From Polaromonas sp. (GTDB taxonomy: Bacteria; Pseudomonadota; Gammaproteobacteria; Burkholderiales; Burkholderiaceae_C): a stretch of 64,000 nt of DNA. Positions 1 through 9,522 of the stretch are shown here, in pieces. The stretch's first letter is position 1. Every line of letters starts with the position of its first letter. Below the pieces are notes generated by a model, which had not been told where the DNA came from, ran no database searches, and saw only the letters and a program-made list of their open reading frames with translations. The stretch lies in the NCBI RefSeq assembly GCF_029945925.1, contig NZ_JAQSDN010000065.1, positions 29,387 through 93,386 on the forward strand. The letters are read 5' to 3'. The translations under genes were made by a program, and so were the position numbers.

Positions 1-585
1 TGCGCGAGGTGGCGCTCATGCCGGTGACTGTCACGGCCTTGGGCGTGATGTTGGCGCTGAGTCCTGTCGGCTGGGTCACGCTGTAATTGCCGGCCAGGCC
101 TGTACCATTGCCCAGCGCCAAGCCGGTGACCGTGACAGCCTTGCCATTGCCCACATCCTTGGTGTTGAACTGGCCCGACTGGCCGGAGAAGGCGAGTGTT
201 TCGCCCAGCACCGTGCCGCTGATGGCGCCGCCGGTGAGGGCGGTAGCGGTCGTGCCGTCGTAGGTGCGCGAGGTGGCGCTCATGCCGGTGACTGTCACGG
301 CCTTGGGCGTGATGTTGGCAGTGAGGCCGGTGGGCTGGGCCACGCTGTAGTTGCTGGCCAGGCCCGTGCCGTCGGAAAGCGCCAGCCCGCTGACGGTAAC
401 GGCCTTGCCGTTGCCTGCGTCCTCGGTGTTGAACTGGCCGGACTGGCCGGAGAAGCCAAGGGTCTGACCCAGCACCATGCCCGAGAGCGTGCCGCCTGTA
501 AGCGCGGCGGTGGTCGTGCCATCGTAGTCGCGCGAGGTCGCCGCCAGGCCGGTGAGGGTTACGGCCTTCGGGGTGATCACGGCAT
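1..585 (-). repeat. Tandem YDG-type repeats in the adhesin, 264-base period
   Basis: The translated unit begins ITPKAVT(L/V)TG and contains S-R-x-YDGTT and FSGQSGQFNT. Two full copies and the start of a third are present. The period is 264 bases (88 codons), measured between the two CATGCCGGTG landmarks at 17 and 281. The copies are close to identical at the DNA level over long stretches, so the array is probably recent and expandable. It continues beyond base 1. The motif matches the YDG domain found in large secreted bacterial adhesins. Confidence 0.85.
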
Positions 586-3500
586 TGGCGCCGGTATAGG
601 TTAGCGCGCCATAACCGGTCGGGCCGGCCAGCGTGCCTTGCGTGATGGCATAGATGCCGGCGTTGCTGCCGGCGGCGGTTGCCAGCGCGCCGGACAGCGC
701 ATCCTGCGTGAACACCGTGCCATAGGTCGCCGCATTGACCAGCCCGGTGGTGGTGTAGGTGGCGGTGCCGAAACCGGCGCCGTCGTAGGCCTTGCTTTGC
801 GTATTGGCAGTGACGCCCACGGTGGGCTGCTGCGCAAACACATAACGGTTGCCGCTGGCGATCGTCGCCGGGGCATTGGCTGCGTGGGTGGCATTCCACA
901 CCGCGTTGTTGCCCGATACCAGGCCGCCGAAGGTGTTGCCTGCCGGCGCGTTCGAGTAGACCAGCCAGCGGCCGTTGCTCGCAGTCAGCGCATTGCTGCC
1001 GGCGTTGTTGACGAAGGTGTTGCCGGACAGCACGATGGCGTCGCCGGTGGCGGTGGAGGTGATGGTGCCGCCGGCATTAAGCGTCATCGCGTTGCCGGCC
1101 AGCAGGTTCAGCTTGCCGGCCACGCTGACGGCCGAGTTCACCGTGATGTCATTGCTGGCTTGTAGCGTCACGGTGGCGCCCACGCCCGCTGCATTGGCGA
1201 GCAGCGCCGGGTTCACATTGGCGGTACCGTTGCTGGCGTTGATGCCCGATGTGGCATTCGAAGGGTCGGACACGATCCAGACCCCACCCCGCTCGCCGTT
1301 CAGGCGGTTGCTCACAACCACGTAGTTGCTGTTGGCAAGAGCGACGGTCGTGCCGCTGCCCAGAAATGTGTCGCTCGCCGTGCCGACCAGAGAGTTGGTT
1401 GCCGACACAGCACCCTTCACACCAGTGGTGCCGTTGCCCCAAGTCACGGCGCCGGCATTCAGTAGCGCGCCGTTGCGCCAGTAAACGCTGTTCACCACGT
1501 AGTTGCCGTTGCTCAGTTCCGTGATGTTGCTACCCAGGCCGAGGTTGTCGCCTGCGGTGCTGCCGACCAGCGAATTACCTGCAGCCACGACACCGCTGAC
1601 ACCGGCGGTACCGCTGCCCCAGGTCACGGCGCCCGCATTGGCCACTGTGCCATTGTCCCAGTCCGCGCTGCGTACGACATAGTTGCCGTTGCTGAGCGCG
1701 GTGATGCCGGCGCCGCCGATCGCGTCACCGGTTTTGCTGCCGACCAGCGAGTTAGCGGCCGACACCGTCCCGCTGACGCCAGCGGTGCCGCTGCCCCATG
1801 TCACGGCACCGACATTGGTTTGCGCGCCGTCGCGCCAGTTGGCGGTGCGCACCAGATAGCTGCCATTGTTCAGCGTTGTGATGCCGTTGGTGCCACCCAC
1901 GTTGTCGCCAGCGATGCTGCCAACCAGGGAATTGCTCGCCGAGACCACGCCGCTGATACCGGACGTGCCACTGCCCCAGGTGACGGCTCCCACATTCGTG
2001 GCGGCACCAATACGCCAGTTTGGACTCGCGACCAGATAGTTGCCGTTGCCCAGCTCAGTGATGGTTCCAAACCCCACAGAATCACCCGATGTGCCACCGA
2101 TCAGGGAATTGAGCGAGGTCGCTAGCCCGGTGATGCCCGAGCTTCCATTGCCCCAGGTGACGGCCCCCACATTGGTGGTCGCCCCGTTGTCCCAGCTGGA
2201 CGAACGCACAAGGTAATTGCCATTGCTCAGCGCGGTGATGCCAGAGCTCCCTACACTGTCGGCGGCGGTGCCGCCAACCAGCGAGTTGGCTGATGAGACG
2301 AGGCCTGCGACACCAGCGGTACCACTTCCCCAAGTAACCGCGCCACCGGCGGCAAGGCCGCCATTGCTCCAGTTGTAACTGTTGACAACGTAGTTGCCAT
2401 TGCTCAGCGCTGTCACACCATTAATACCAACACGGTCATTGGTCGTGCCGCCGATCAGGGAGTTAGCCGCAGTGATGACACCACTCACGCCGGTAGTCCC
2501 GTTGCCCCAGGTCACAGCACCCGCATTGCTCGCTGCCCCGTTGTCCCACATGTCGCTATTGACGACGTAATTGCCGTTGTTCAAAGCGGTGACGCCCAGT
2601 CGGCTCACCGTGTCGGAGGCCATGCTGCCGACCAGCGAGTTCGCTGCCGAGACCACACCGGTGGTACCCGTGGCGCCGTCGCCCCATGTGACCGCCCCCG
2701 CATCGCTGATGGCGCCGTTATCCCAGTAGCCACTGCTGACGACGTAATTGCCATTGGTCAGTGCAGTGACGCCGATGTCACCCAGCAGGTCGTTTGCCGT
2801 GCTGCCGATCAGCGAGTTGGCCGAGGAAATGGTTCCCTTGACGCCCGCCGTGCCGCTGCCCCAGGTCACGGCGCCGACATTGGCAACCGCGCCGTTGTCC
2901 CAGCCGCCGCTGCGCACCACGTAGTTGCCATTGGTCAGTGCGGTAACACCATACATCCCGACATAGTCATTGGCGGTTGTTCCCACAAGCGAATTGGCGG
3001 CAGAGACCACGCCCTTCACCCCGGTGCTGCCGCTGCCCCAGGTCACGGCGCCTGCATTCACCAAGCTGGCGTTGTCCCAGTTCTCACTTCTGACGACATA
3101 GTTGTTATTGTTCAGCACGATGATGTCGCTGCCGCCCACAAAATCGTTCGACGTGCTGCCGACCAGTGAGTTGGCGGACGAGATCACACCGCTGACGCCG
3201 GCGGTGCCGCTGCCCCAGGTCACGGCGCCCGCATCGACCGCAGCGCCGTTGTCCCAATTCGCGCTGCGCACAAGATAGTTGCCGTTGTTCAGGAGGGTGA
3301 TGCCATAGCTCCCTACTTGATCGTTCGTGGCGCTCCCGACCAGCGAGTTGGCCGATGAGACGGCACCACTGATCCCGGTGCTGCCGTTGCCCCAGGTCAC
3401 GGCTCCCACATTGGTCGCAGCCCCATTGCGCCAGTTGGCTGTCTTGACGAGGTAATTGCCATTGCTCAGCGTGGTGACGCTGCCGATGCTGCCCACGCCT

Positions 3501-5395
3501 TCGTTAAGGGTAGAGCCGACCAGGGAGTTGCTCGCCGAGACCACACCGCTGACCCCGGTTGCCCCGTTGCCCCAGGTGAGTGCACCTGCATTGGTGGCAG
3601 CGCCGTTGCGCCAATTGGTGCTGCCGACAAGGTAGTTTCCGTTGCTCAGCTTGACGAACCGGCTGCTGCCAACGTTGTCATTGGTTGCGCTGCCGTACAG
3701 CGCGGAAATCAGCGCGCCGGTGGTGCTGTTGTAAAGATATGCCGCGCCGGCATCGGTTCCCCCGCTGTCGTCGCTGATGGAGGCAACCAGGATGTTCCCG
3801 TTGGCAAGTTGTGCGGCTGAAGTGCCATGGTTGTCCCCCGCGGTGGGGGTGGGGTCGGCCAGGTCGATGTAAAACGATGCAGGCGCGGCCGCATCAATCA
3901 CGATATTGGTCGGGTCGTACAAAATCTGCCCGCCGGCGCCGACTTCGGTGGTGCCGCCTAGGTTCAGCGTGCCTTTGGATGAAACCTCAATAAACCCCCG
4001 CTCGCCGGCCTGGGCCTTCCCGAAGTAGCTGGTGGTGTCGTCCGACCAGACCACGATGCTGCCGTCTTTGCCATTGGCCTTCAGTGAGGTGGCTCCGCTG
4101 ACCGTGACCGTGCGGGCGTTGCCGATGTCGGTATCCAGTCCATGCGCGCCGCCGCCCACGCGGATGCGACCGGCCGGATCGGCGGTCGACGCACCGGACG
4201 CATCCAGGCGGGTGGCCGACAGGGTGATGGTCTGGCCGGCCACAGTAATTTGTCCCCCCGCCGCCTTGCCGGCGCCGCCGCTCGCATCCACGGTGCCTGA
4301 CAGGTAGGTGTTCAGCCCGCCGTCCAGCCGGATATTGCCGCCCTCGGCGCGAATGCGCGCATCCTGCGTTTGCACCAGCGCATAAGCGGCGCTCAGGTTC
4401 ACGCTGCCCGCCTCGATCTGACCGGCCTGCAGCACGCTGCGGGCCTGCCCCTGCACGGTGTCGGCGCTCAGTGCGCCGGTGTTGGTGACGATGCCGGCGT
4501 TGTTGTCGCCCAGCAGGCGGATCACGCCGTCTTTGGCGATCACGCCACGCGCCTCGATCACGCCGCGGTTGTTCACCACGGCGCTGACCAGCCGGTCGGC
4601 GGCCTGGGCCGTCATCAGCACCTTGCCGCCTTCGGCCTGGATCAAATGGCTGTTGTCGGCCAAGGCGCCGACCACCCCCTGGTTGACCGTCAGCCCCAGC
4701 AGGCTGCCGTTGTTGAGGTTGAGTGTCACATCGCTGCCCGCGGCCAGCGACACATTGCCGAGCCGGGCCTGGATGACACCTTCATTTTTGGCCTGCGCCG
4801 CCAGCAGCGCCACATAACCGCCATCCGCGGCAGTAAGGCGGCCCTGGTTGACCACGGAGGCCGTGCTGCTGCCGCTGAAGCGGTGGTTGCCGGCCATGAA
4901 GTCGTCGTTGGACAGGCCCAGGGTCGAGGCCACCAGCCCGCCGACGTTGACCTGCGCCGTGCTGCCGAACAGCACACCGTTCGGATTGAGCAGGAAGACC
5001 TGGCCGTTGGACGAGAGCTGCCCCATGATCTGCGACGCGTCCTGTCCCGTCACGCGGTTCAGGGCAATGGCTGCGGCGCTGGGCTGGTTGAAGGTGACGG
5101 CCGCCGCGCCGCCGATATTGAAACTTTGCCAGTCGATGGCGGCGCGGGCGCTGGCCTGGGTGATGGTCATGCTGGCGCCAGACGCCTGGATGCTGGCCTG
5201 CCCGGCACTGACCTGGCCGCCCGCAGGCAAGGCGCCGGGGTTCAACGCCATCGCGTTGAGCGCGCCCAGCAATCCGGCGGCCAGCATGGCGCGCTTGACC
5301 GTGCCCGAGGTTTTGCCGCGACCCCGGGCCGTTTCACAAACGGCGACCCACAGGGACAGGCGGGCGTTCCAGACGAGGCGGTAGGCATGGTTCAT
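1..5395 (-). CDS. Large TPS-type filamentous haemagglutinin-like adhesin (C-terminus off window)
   Basis: The reading frame stays open from an ATG at 5395 down to base 1, about 1,798 codons, so the C-terminus lies outside the window. Residues 1-30 (MNHAYRLVWN, then ARGRGK) match the extended signal peptide region of two-partner-secretion and autotransporter exoproteins, followed by a hydrophobic core (MLAAGLLGALNAMA). Residues ~55-270 resemble the TPS/haemagglutination-activity domain, with the hallmark NPNGVLFG and QVNVGGLVAST. Next comes a beta-helix-like region, then 13 copies of a ~60-residue unit, then MBG-like and YDG-like repeats. The protein is presumably exported by a TpsB pore, but no tpsB gene is in view. 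AGGA lies 6 bases before the ATG. The role as adhesin or biofilm matrix protein is inferred from the family. Confidence 0.9.
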   Translation of the reverse strand, partial: MNHAYRLVWNARLSLWVAVCETARGRGKTSGTVKRAMLAAGLLGALNAMALNPGALPAGGQVSAGQASIQASGASMTITQASARAAIDWQSFNIGGAAAVTFNQPSAAAIALNRVTGQDASQIMGQLSSNGQVFLLNPNGVLFGSTAQVNVGGLVASTLGLSNDDFMAGNHRFSGSSTASVVNQGRLTAADGGYVALLAAQAKNEGVIQARLGNVSLAAGSDVTLNLNNGSLLGLTVNQGVVGALADNSHLIQAEGGKVLMTAQAADRLVSAVVNNRGVIEARGVIAKDGVIRLLGDNNAGIVTNTGALSADTVQGQARSVLQAGQIEAGSVNLSAAYALVQTQDARIRAEGGNIRLDGGLNTYLSGTVDASGGAGKAAGGQITVAGQTITLSATRLDASGASTADPAGRIRVGGGAHGLDTDIGNARTVTVSGATSLKANGKDGSIVVWSDDTTSYFGKAQAGERGFIEVSSKGTLNLGGTTEVGAGGQILYDPTNIVIDAAAPASFYIDLADPTPTAGDNHGTSAAQLANGNILVASISDDSGGTDAGAAYLYNSTTGALISALYGSATNDNVGSSRFVKLSNGNYLVGSTNWRNGAATNAGALTWGNGATGVSGVVSASNSLVGSTLNEGVGSIGSVTTLSNGNYLVKTANWRNGAATNVGAVTWGNGSTGISGAVSSANSLVGSATNDQVGSYGITLLNNGNYLVRSANWDNGAAVDAGAVTWGSGTAGVSGVISSANSLVGSTSNDFVGGSDIIVLNNNNYVVRSENWDNASLVNAGAVTWGSGSTGVKGVVSAANSLVGTTANDYVGMYGVTALTNGNYVVRSGGWDNGAVANVGAVTWGSGTAGVKGTISSANSLIGSTANDLLGDIGVTALTNGNYVVSSGYWDNGAISDAGAVTWGDGATGTTGVVSAANSLVGSMASDTVSRLGVTALNNGNYVVNSDMWDNGAASNAGAVTWGNGTTGVSGVITAANSLIGGTTNDRVGINGVTALSNGNYVVNSYNWSNGGLAAGGAVTWGSGTAGVAGLVSSANSLVGGTAADSVGSSGITALSNGNYLVRSSSWDNGATTNVGAVTWGNGSSGITGLATSLNSLIGGTSGDSVGFGTITELGNGNYLVASPNWRIGAATNVGAVTWGSGTSGISGVVSASNSLVGSIAGDNVGGTNGITTLNNGSYLVRTANWRDGAQTNVGAVTWGSGTAGVSGTVSAANSLVGSKTGDAIGGAGITALSNGNYVVRSADWDNGTVANAGAVTWGSGTAGVSGVVAAGNSLVGSTAGDNLGLGSNITELSNGNYVVNSVYWRNGALLNAGAVTWGNGTTGVKGAVSATNSLVGTASDTFLGSGTTVALANSNYVVVSNRLNGERGGVWIVSDPSNATSGINASNGTANVNPALLANAAGVGATVTLQASNDITVNSAVSVAGKLNLLAGNAMTLNAGGTITSTATGDAIVLSGNTFVNNAGSNALTASNGRWLVYSNAPAGNTFGGLVSGNNAVWNATHAANAPATIASGNRYVFAQQPTVGVTANTQSKAYDGAGFGTATYTTTGLVNAATYGTVFTQDALSGALATAAGSNAGIYAITQGTLAGPTGYGALTYTGANAVITPKAVTLTGLAATSRDYDGTTTAALTGGTLSGMVLGQTLGFSGQSGQFNTEDAGNGKAVTVSGLALSDGTGLASNYSVAQPTGLTANITPKAVTVTGMSATSRTYDGTTATALTGGAISGTVLGETLAFSGQSGQFNTKDVGNGKAVTVTGLALGNGTGLAGNYSVTQPTGLSANITPKAVTVTGMSATSR
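1386..3695 (-). repeat. 13 tandem ~60-residue (about 178-base) repeats in the adhesin
   Basis: Each unit reads approximately GS-x3-D-x-VG, then LSNGNYLV, then W-x-NGA-x2-N-x-GAVTWG, then G(V/I)SG-x-VS-x2-NSLV. Thirteen full copies and one degenerate copy were counted. The conserved GAVTWG coding block recurs every 177-180 bases from ~3575 to ~1420. Copies differ mainly in the D-x-VG-x3 segment and at third codon positions. The unit resembles the DUF5650-type repeat of secreted proteins; that identification is from memory. Confidence 0.85.
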
Positions 5396-5668
5396 GTGAA
5401 TCCTGGGAGCTTGCGCTGCTGATTGGGAAAAAGGCTCTCGCAGTCTAGGAGGAGGGGCTGGCGCAAAGAATCCCATGAACGGGGGATTGCCACGCCTGCG
5501 GCCGGGGCGTACAAACCTCCGGACAAGCAGTTGGGTGCGCTTTCGGGGGTCGGGCTGCCGTCACCTTCAACACTGCGCGCGCGCTGGTCGGCCGTGCCTT
5601 AACCGGTTCTCCACTTGCTCCTGCACTTATCATCAGCTACCGTGGCAGCACTTTCAAAAACTCCGTCC

Positions 5669-6397
5669 ATGCCTGTCTGGCGCGTATTGATAGTTGAAGA
5701 CGATGTCCCCACGCGGGAGTTCTTCGCGGACAGCGTGTCGCGTTGCGCCGAGTTATGCCTGATGGGCAGCGCGGGCACCTTTGAAGAAGCCCGGGCGCTG
5801 ATCAGCGACCGCGCGCTGGCCATCGACATCCTGCTGACCGACCTGGCTTTGCCCGATGGCAACGGGCTGGACCTGATCCGCCTGGCCGGCCAGACGCGAC
5901 CGGAGTGCGAGGCCCTGGTGATCTCGATGTTCGGCGATGAGGACAGCGTGTTGTCAAGTGTCGAGGCTGGCGCGCTCGGGTACATCCACAAGGACTACAC
6001 GCCTGACAATATTGCGAACACGATTCTTGAGATGAAGGCCGGCGCCTCGCCCATCTCGCCCATGATCGCGCGCCGTGTGCTGGCCAAGTACCGCGCCCTG
6101 CAGGCGGAGGAACGCGGCGCGGCGCCCCCTGCGCCGCAGGCACTTGCGTCCCAGCCCGGGGATGCGCGCGGCCCGGCGCGCGCGCTGCTGTCGGCGCGCG
6201 AGCAGGAGGTGCTGGAGCTGATCGCGCGCGGATTTTCCTATGCCGAAATTTCCAGGCTCAATGCCGTGAGCGTGCACACCATCCAGTCGCACATCAAGAA
6301 TTTGTACACCAAGCTGGCGGTTCACTCCAAAAGCGAGGCGGTCTATGAGGCGACCCGGCTGGGCCTGCTCCAGCCGCCGGCCTCGGCGCCCAACTGA
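5669..6397 (+). CDS. NarL/FixJ-family response regulator
   Basis: This is a 242-residue cytoplasmic response regulator. The receiver domain (1-~120) has the acidic pair D11-D12, phospho-acceptor D58 in LLTDLALPDG, S86 and K108. A LuxR-type helix-turn-helix follows (~175-235; LSAREQEVLELIARG, VSVHTIQSHIKNLY). The linker is Ala/Pro/Gly-rich. The start chosen is ATG 5669 just before the VWRVLIVEDD strand; a TTG at 5615 would add 18 residues, and neither has a clear ribosome binding site. The sensor kinase gene starts 19 bases downstream, so the two form an operon. The gene diverges from the adhesin gene, which makes control of adhesin expression plausible but unproven. Confidence 0.9.
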   Translation: MPVWRVLIVEDDVPTREFFADSVSRCAELCLMGSAGTFEEARALISDRALAIDILLTDLALPDGNGLDLIRLAGQTRPECEALVISMFGDEDSVLSSVEAGALGYIHKDYTPDNIANTILEMKAGASPISPMIARRVLAKYRALQAEERGAAPPAPQALASQPGDARGPARALLSAREQEVLELIARGFSYAEISRLNAVSVHTIQSHIKNLYTKLAVHSKSEAVYEATRLGLLQPPASAPN

Positions 6398-6416
6398 TCC
6401 CGGACGGCCTGAGCGC

Positions 6417-8240
6417 ATGATCTGTCGCTGGCTCGGGTGCTTGCTGCTGTGTTGCCTGTGGGGCCAGGGCGTGCTTCATGCTGAGACGATGTCATTGCGT
6501 GAGGCCACGGCAACGCTGACCATTGACGGTGTGTCAGGCGCCAGAAGCGTGAGCCTGCCTTACCACTGGGACCGGCAACACCCCGGCAAGGCTGGGTCGG
6601 CATCGTTTGAAATCGAGTTCGCGTGGCCCGTCACACCATCTGACTCCTACGCGCTGTACATACCGCGGCTGGGCAATGCCTACGAAGTCTGGCTCAACGG
6701 CAACCTGCTCGAGAAAAACGGCAGCCTGACGAAGCCCAATGGCGGTGACTACGCCAAAATCCCGCGCTTCATTCCGCTTGCGGCGGATCTGCTGTTACCC
6801 AACAACAAGCTGCTGATCCACGTGCGGGCCGACGTCGGCCGCCGCGGCGGCCTGGCGGCACCGGTACTGGGCCCGGACCACGAGGTGCGTCCCCTGTATC
6901 TCAAGGACTACCACTGGCGCGTCACCGGCACCCTGGTCGTTGTGGTGCTCAGCCTGATGGTCGCCGCAGTGTCGCTGGCCCTGTGGTTCACGCAGACGCA
7001 TCCGGGCCCCGGCGGCCGGTTTTCCCGGGACCCGCTGTATCTGCTGGGCGGGCTGGCCGAACTGTTCTGGACCTTGCGCATCAGCGACGCACTGATCGAG
7101 GAGCCACCCTTGTTGTGGCCCGGTTGGGGCGTGGTCACCGCCCTGGCGCTGGGCGGCTGGCTGAGCGCCATGGGCAGCTTTTTTGTGATTGTCGCCAACT
7201 GGTCGAAGCGCAAACCGGCGATCTGGTTCAACCGCGTCACCTGGGCCTGGTTTTTTCTCGGCTTTCCCATCGTGGCCTGGGCGCTGGCCGCTTCGGCGCC
7301 ACTGGTGCTGACGGCCTGGTATGGGGTTTATGCCCTGCCCTACCTGACCTTCATTGTGTTTTTTTGCTGGCAGGCAGCCCGGCATGCGACGCCGTCGCAC
7401 CAGGTGGTGGCTGCCGCGCTGCTGGTCAACATGGTGGTGGGCGTGCGCGACTGGTTTGTCTTCCGCATCAGCCCGTCCTATGCCGACAACACACTGCTTC
7501 GCTACTCTTCAGTGCTGTTCGGGCTGGCGTTGGCCTATATCGTGATCACGCGGTTTCGCGAGGTCAGCGCGCAGGCGCGCGACCTGATGGCCAACCTCTC
7601 GGCCCGGATTGCACAGAAAGAGCAGGAGCTGAGCCTGAGCTACCAGAAGGTTGAGCAACTGGCGCGCGAGCAGGAGCGTGTCGGCGAGCGCACCCGCATC
7701 CTGCGCGACATGCACGACGGCGTGGGCGCGCACCTGAGCGCCGCGATACGCCAGCTCCAGTCAGGCAAGGCCAGCACCGACGATGTGCTGCAGACCCTGC
7801 GCCACACCCTGGACCAGCTCAAGCTGTCGATCGACGCCATGCACCTGCAGCCCGGCGACGTCGCCTCGCTGCTGGCCAACCTGCGTTACCGGCTGGAGCC
7901 GCGTTTTGCCGCCTCGGACATCGAGTTGCAGTGGGTGGTCCGCCCGCTGGCGCCGGTCGCCCACGTGGACACCAGCGCCTTGCGCCAGCTGCAGTTCATG
8001 GTGTTTGAAGCGCTGTCCAATGTGCTGCAGCACTCGCAGGCGACCTCGCTGGCCATCGAGGCCGAGATGGACGGCAGCGGTGTCTGCCTGCGCATCATCG
8101 ACAACGGCCGCGGATTCGATGCCGCCGTTCCGCCGCGCAAGGGCCTGCTGGCCATGCGCGAGCGCGCCACGGCCATAGGCGCACAGCTTTCAATCAGCAG
8201 TGCGCCTGGCCGCACCGTGGTGGAGATCCGGATCGTTTGA
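6417..8240 (+). CDS. Membrane sensor histidine kinase (HisKA_3 type), partner of the upstream regulator
   Basis: The protein is 607 residues from ATG 6417, which is followed by a clear signal peptide (CRWLGCLLLCCLWGQGVLHA). A periplasmic sensory region (~25-165, carbohydrate-binding-like fold suggested by YEVWLNGNLLEKNG) precedes about seven membrane helices (~170-385), a 7TMR-DISM-like layout. A coiled coil follows (AQKEQELSLSYQKVEQ), then the HisKA_3 box RDMHDGVGAHLS with H433, and a HATPase with N-box EALSNVLQHS and G-box DNGRGF. An upstream in-frame ATG at 6345 would overlap the regulator gene and bury the signal peptide, so it was rejected. The ligand is unknown. A dispersed repeat begins 10 bases after the stop. 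Confidence 0.88.
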   Translation: MICRWLGCLLLCCLWGQGVLHAETMSLREATATLTIDGVSGARSVSLPYHWDRQHPGKAGSASFEIEFAWPVTPSDSYALYIPRLGNAYEVWLNGNLLEKNGSLTKPNGGDYAKIPRFIPLAADLLLPNNKLLIHVRADVGRRGGLAAPVLGPDHEVRPLYLKDYHWRVTGTLVVVVLSLMVAAVSLALWFTQTHPGPGGRFSRDPLYLLGGLAELFWTLRISDALIEEPPLLWPGWGVVTALALGGWLSAMGSFFVIVANWSKRKPAIWFNRVTWAWFFLGFPIVAWALAASAPLVLTAWYGVYALPYLTFIVFFCWQAARHATPSHQVVAAALLVNMVVGVRDWFVFRISPSYADNTLLRYSSVLFGLALAYIVITRFREVSAQARDLMANLSARIAQKEQELSLSYQKVEQLAREQERVGERTRILRDMHDGVGAHLSAAIRQLQSGKASTDDVLQTLRHTLDQLKLSIDAMHLQPGDVASLLANLRYRLEPRFAASDIELQWVVRPLAPVAHVDTSALRQLQFMVFEALSNVLQHSQATSLAIEAEMDGSGVCLRIIDNGRGFDAAVPPRKGLLAMRERATAIGAQLSISSAPGRTVVEIRIV

Positions 8241-8250
8241 ACGGCTGAAT

Positions 8251-8310
8251 TTGCTATTTAATTGATAGCTGGCCGACCATATTTGGCATGGGCTGGGGGC
8301 TAACTTGGCT
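8251..8310 (+). repeat. Dispersed AGCTAT element, copy 1
   Basis: The copy carries GCTAT and ATAGCT arms separated by a short AT-rich loop (TTAATTG), then a GGGCTGGGGGC core and AACTTG. It starts 10 bases after the sensor kinase stop codon and lies between that gene and convergent mnmA. Confidence 0.65.
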
Positions 8311-8332
8311 TGCAATTGTTGGTGTTCAGGGC

Positions 8333-9484
8333 TCAGACGCCGTTTTGCACGTTGCTGGCCGTGATCACACCGCCGCCCAGGCAGACCTCGCCCTGGTACA
8401 CCACGGCCGACTGGCCCGGCGTAACGGCCCACTGCGGCTGCTCAAAACGCAGGCTGGCTTCGGTCGAAGAAGGCGCAAGCAGTTCGCAGGCAGCGTCAAG
8501 CTGGCGGTAACGTGTCTTGGCGGCCATCGCGCCGGCTTCCGGCGCTGTGCCGGCGACCCAGCTGCAGTCCTGCACCTGCACCTCGGTGGACAGCAGCCAG
8601 GGGTGGTCATGGCCCTGCACCACCCACAGGGTGTTGGTCGCCATGTCCTTGCGCGCCACAAACCAGGGCTCGTGTTCGCCGACACCGCGCTGGCCGAGTG
8701 CCTGCACGGCCTTGAGTTCGGCACCGCGCGCTTTCACGCCGCCTATGCCCAGGCCCTGGCGCTGGCCCAGGGTGTAGAAACTCAGGCCCACATGTTCGCC
8801 CAGCACCCGGCCCTGGTCGTTTTTGATCGGGCCCGGCGCCTTGGCGATGTAGCGGTTCAAAAAGTCACGGAAAGGCCGCTCGCCGATGAAACAGATGCCG
8901 GTCGAGTCCTTTTTCTTCGCGTTCGGCAGGCCGATCTCGTCGGCGATGCGCCGCACCTCGGTCTTCTTCAGCTCACCGACCGGGAACAGCGTTTTGGACA
9001 GCTGCGCCTGGTTCAGGCGGTGCAGGAAATAGCTCTGGTCCTTGGCCGGGTCCAGGCCCTTGAGCAGTTCATGCAGGCCGGTGGCCTCGTTCAGGCGCAC
9101 GCGGGCGTAGTGCCCGGTGGCGATTTTTTCGGCGCCCAGCCGCATCGCGTGGTCCAGGAAGGCCTTGAACTTGATTTCGGCGTTGCACAGGATGTCGGGG
9201 TTGGGCGTGCGGCCGGCCTGGTACTCGCGCAGGAACTCGGCAAACACCCGGTCCTTGTAGTCGGCGGCAAAGTTGACGTGTTCGATGGCGATGCCGATCA
9301 CATCGGCCACCGCCGCGGCGTCCACAAAGTCGACGTTGGACGAGCAGAACTCGCTGTCGTCGTCGTCTTCCCAGTTCTTCATGAAGATGCCGATGACTTC
9401 ATGGCCCTGCTGTTTGAGCAGGTACGCGGTCACCGCGGAGTCCACGCCGCCGCTCAAACCGACAACGATACGTTGCTTGTGCAT
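8333..9484 (-). CDS. mnmA: tRNA-specific 2-thiouridylase MnmA
   Basis: MnmA transfers sulfur to U34 of Lys, Glu and Gln tRNAs, giving the s2U part of mnm5s2U in the cytoplasm. The 383-residue length is normal for the family. The ATP pyrophosphatase P-loop SGGVDS is at residues 11-16, the first catalytic Cys is C100 in [12 protein letters not shown], and the second is C198 in [11 protein letters not shown]. The C-terminal beta-barrel region is intact. The Nudix gene upstream on the same strand ends 38 bases before the start, the same neighbour pair as nudJ-mnmA in enterics. Confidence 0.97.
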   Translation of the reverse strand: MHKQRIVVGLSGGVDSAVTAYLLKQQGHEVIGIFMKNWEDDDDSEFCSSNVDFVDAAAVADVIGIAIEHVNFAADYKDRVFAEFLREYQAGRTPNPDILCNAEIKFKAFLDHAMRLGAEKIATGHYARVRLNEATGLHELLKGLDPAKDQSYFLHRLNQAQLSKTLFPVGELKKTEVRRIADEIGLPNAKKKDSTGICFIGERPFRDFLNRYIAKAPGPIKNDQGRVLGEHVGLSFYTLGQRQGLGIGGVKARGAELKAVQALGQRGVGEHEPWFVARKDMATNTLWVVQGHDHPWLLSTEVQVQDCSWVAGTAPEAGAMAAKTRYRQLDAACELLAPSSTEASLRFEQPQWAVTPGQSAVVYQGEVCLGGGVITASNVQNGV

Positions 9485-9522
9485 GGCAGCATTTTAGGTG
9501 GTGACGCAATTGCGCGAGAGGC

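Noticed and set aside
638-1165. Plus-strand frames across the adhesin gene, including 4370-5422
   Set aside because: The minus-strand frame is open for almost 1,800 codons and carries ESPR, TPS and repeat domains; the plus-strand frames are shadows.
1386-3695. Regularly spaced repeats that could suggest a CRISPR array
   Set aside because: The period is about 178 bases, there are no short unique spacers, and the repeats translate in one continuous frame of the adhesin.
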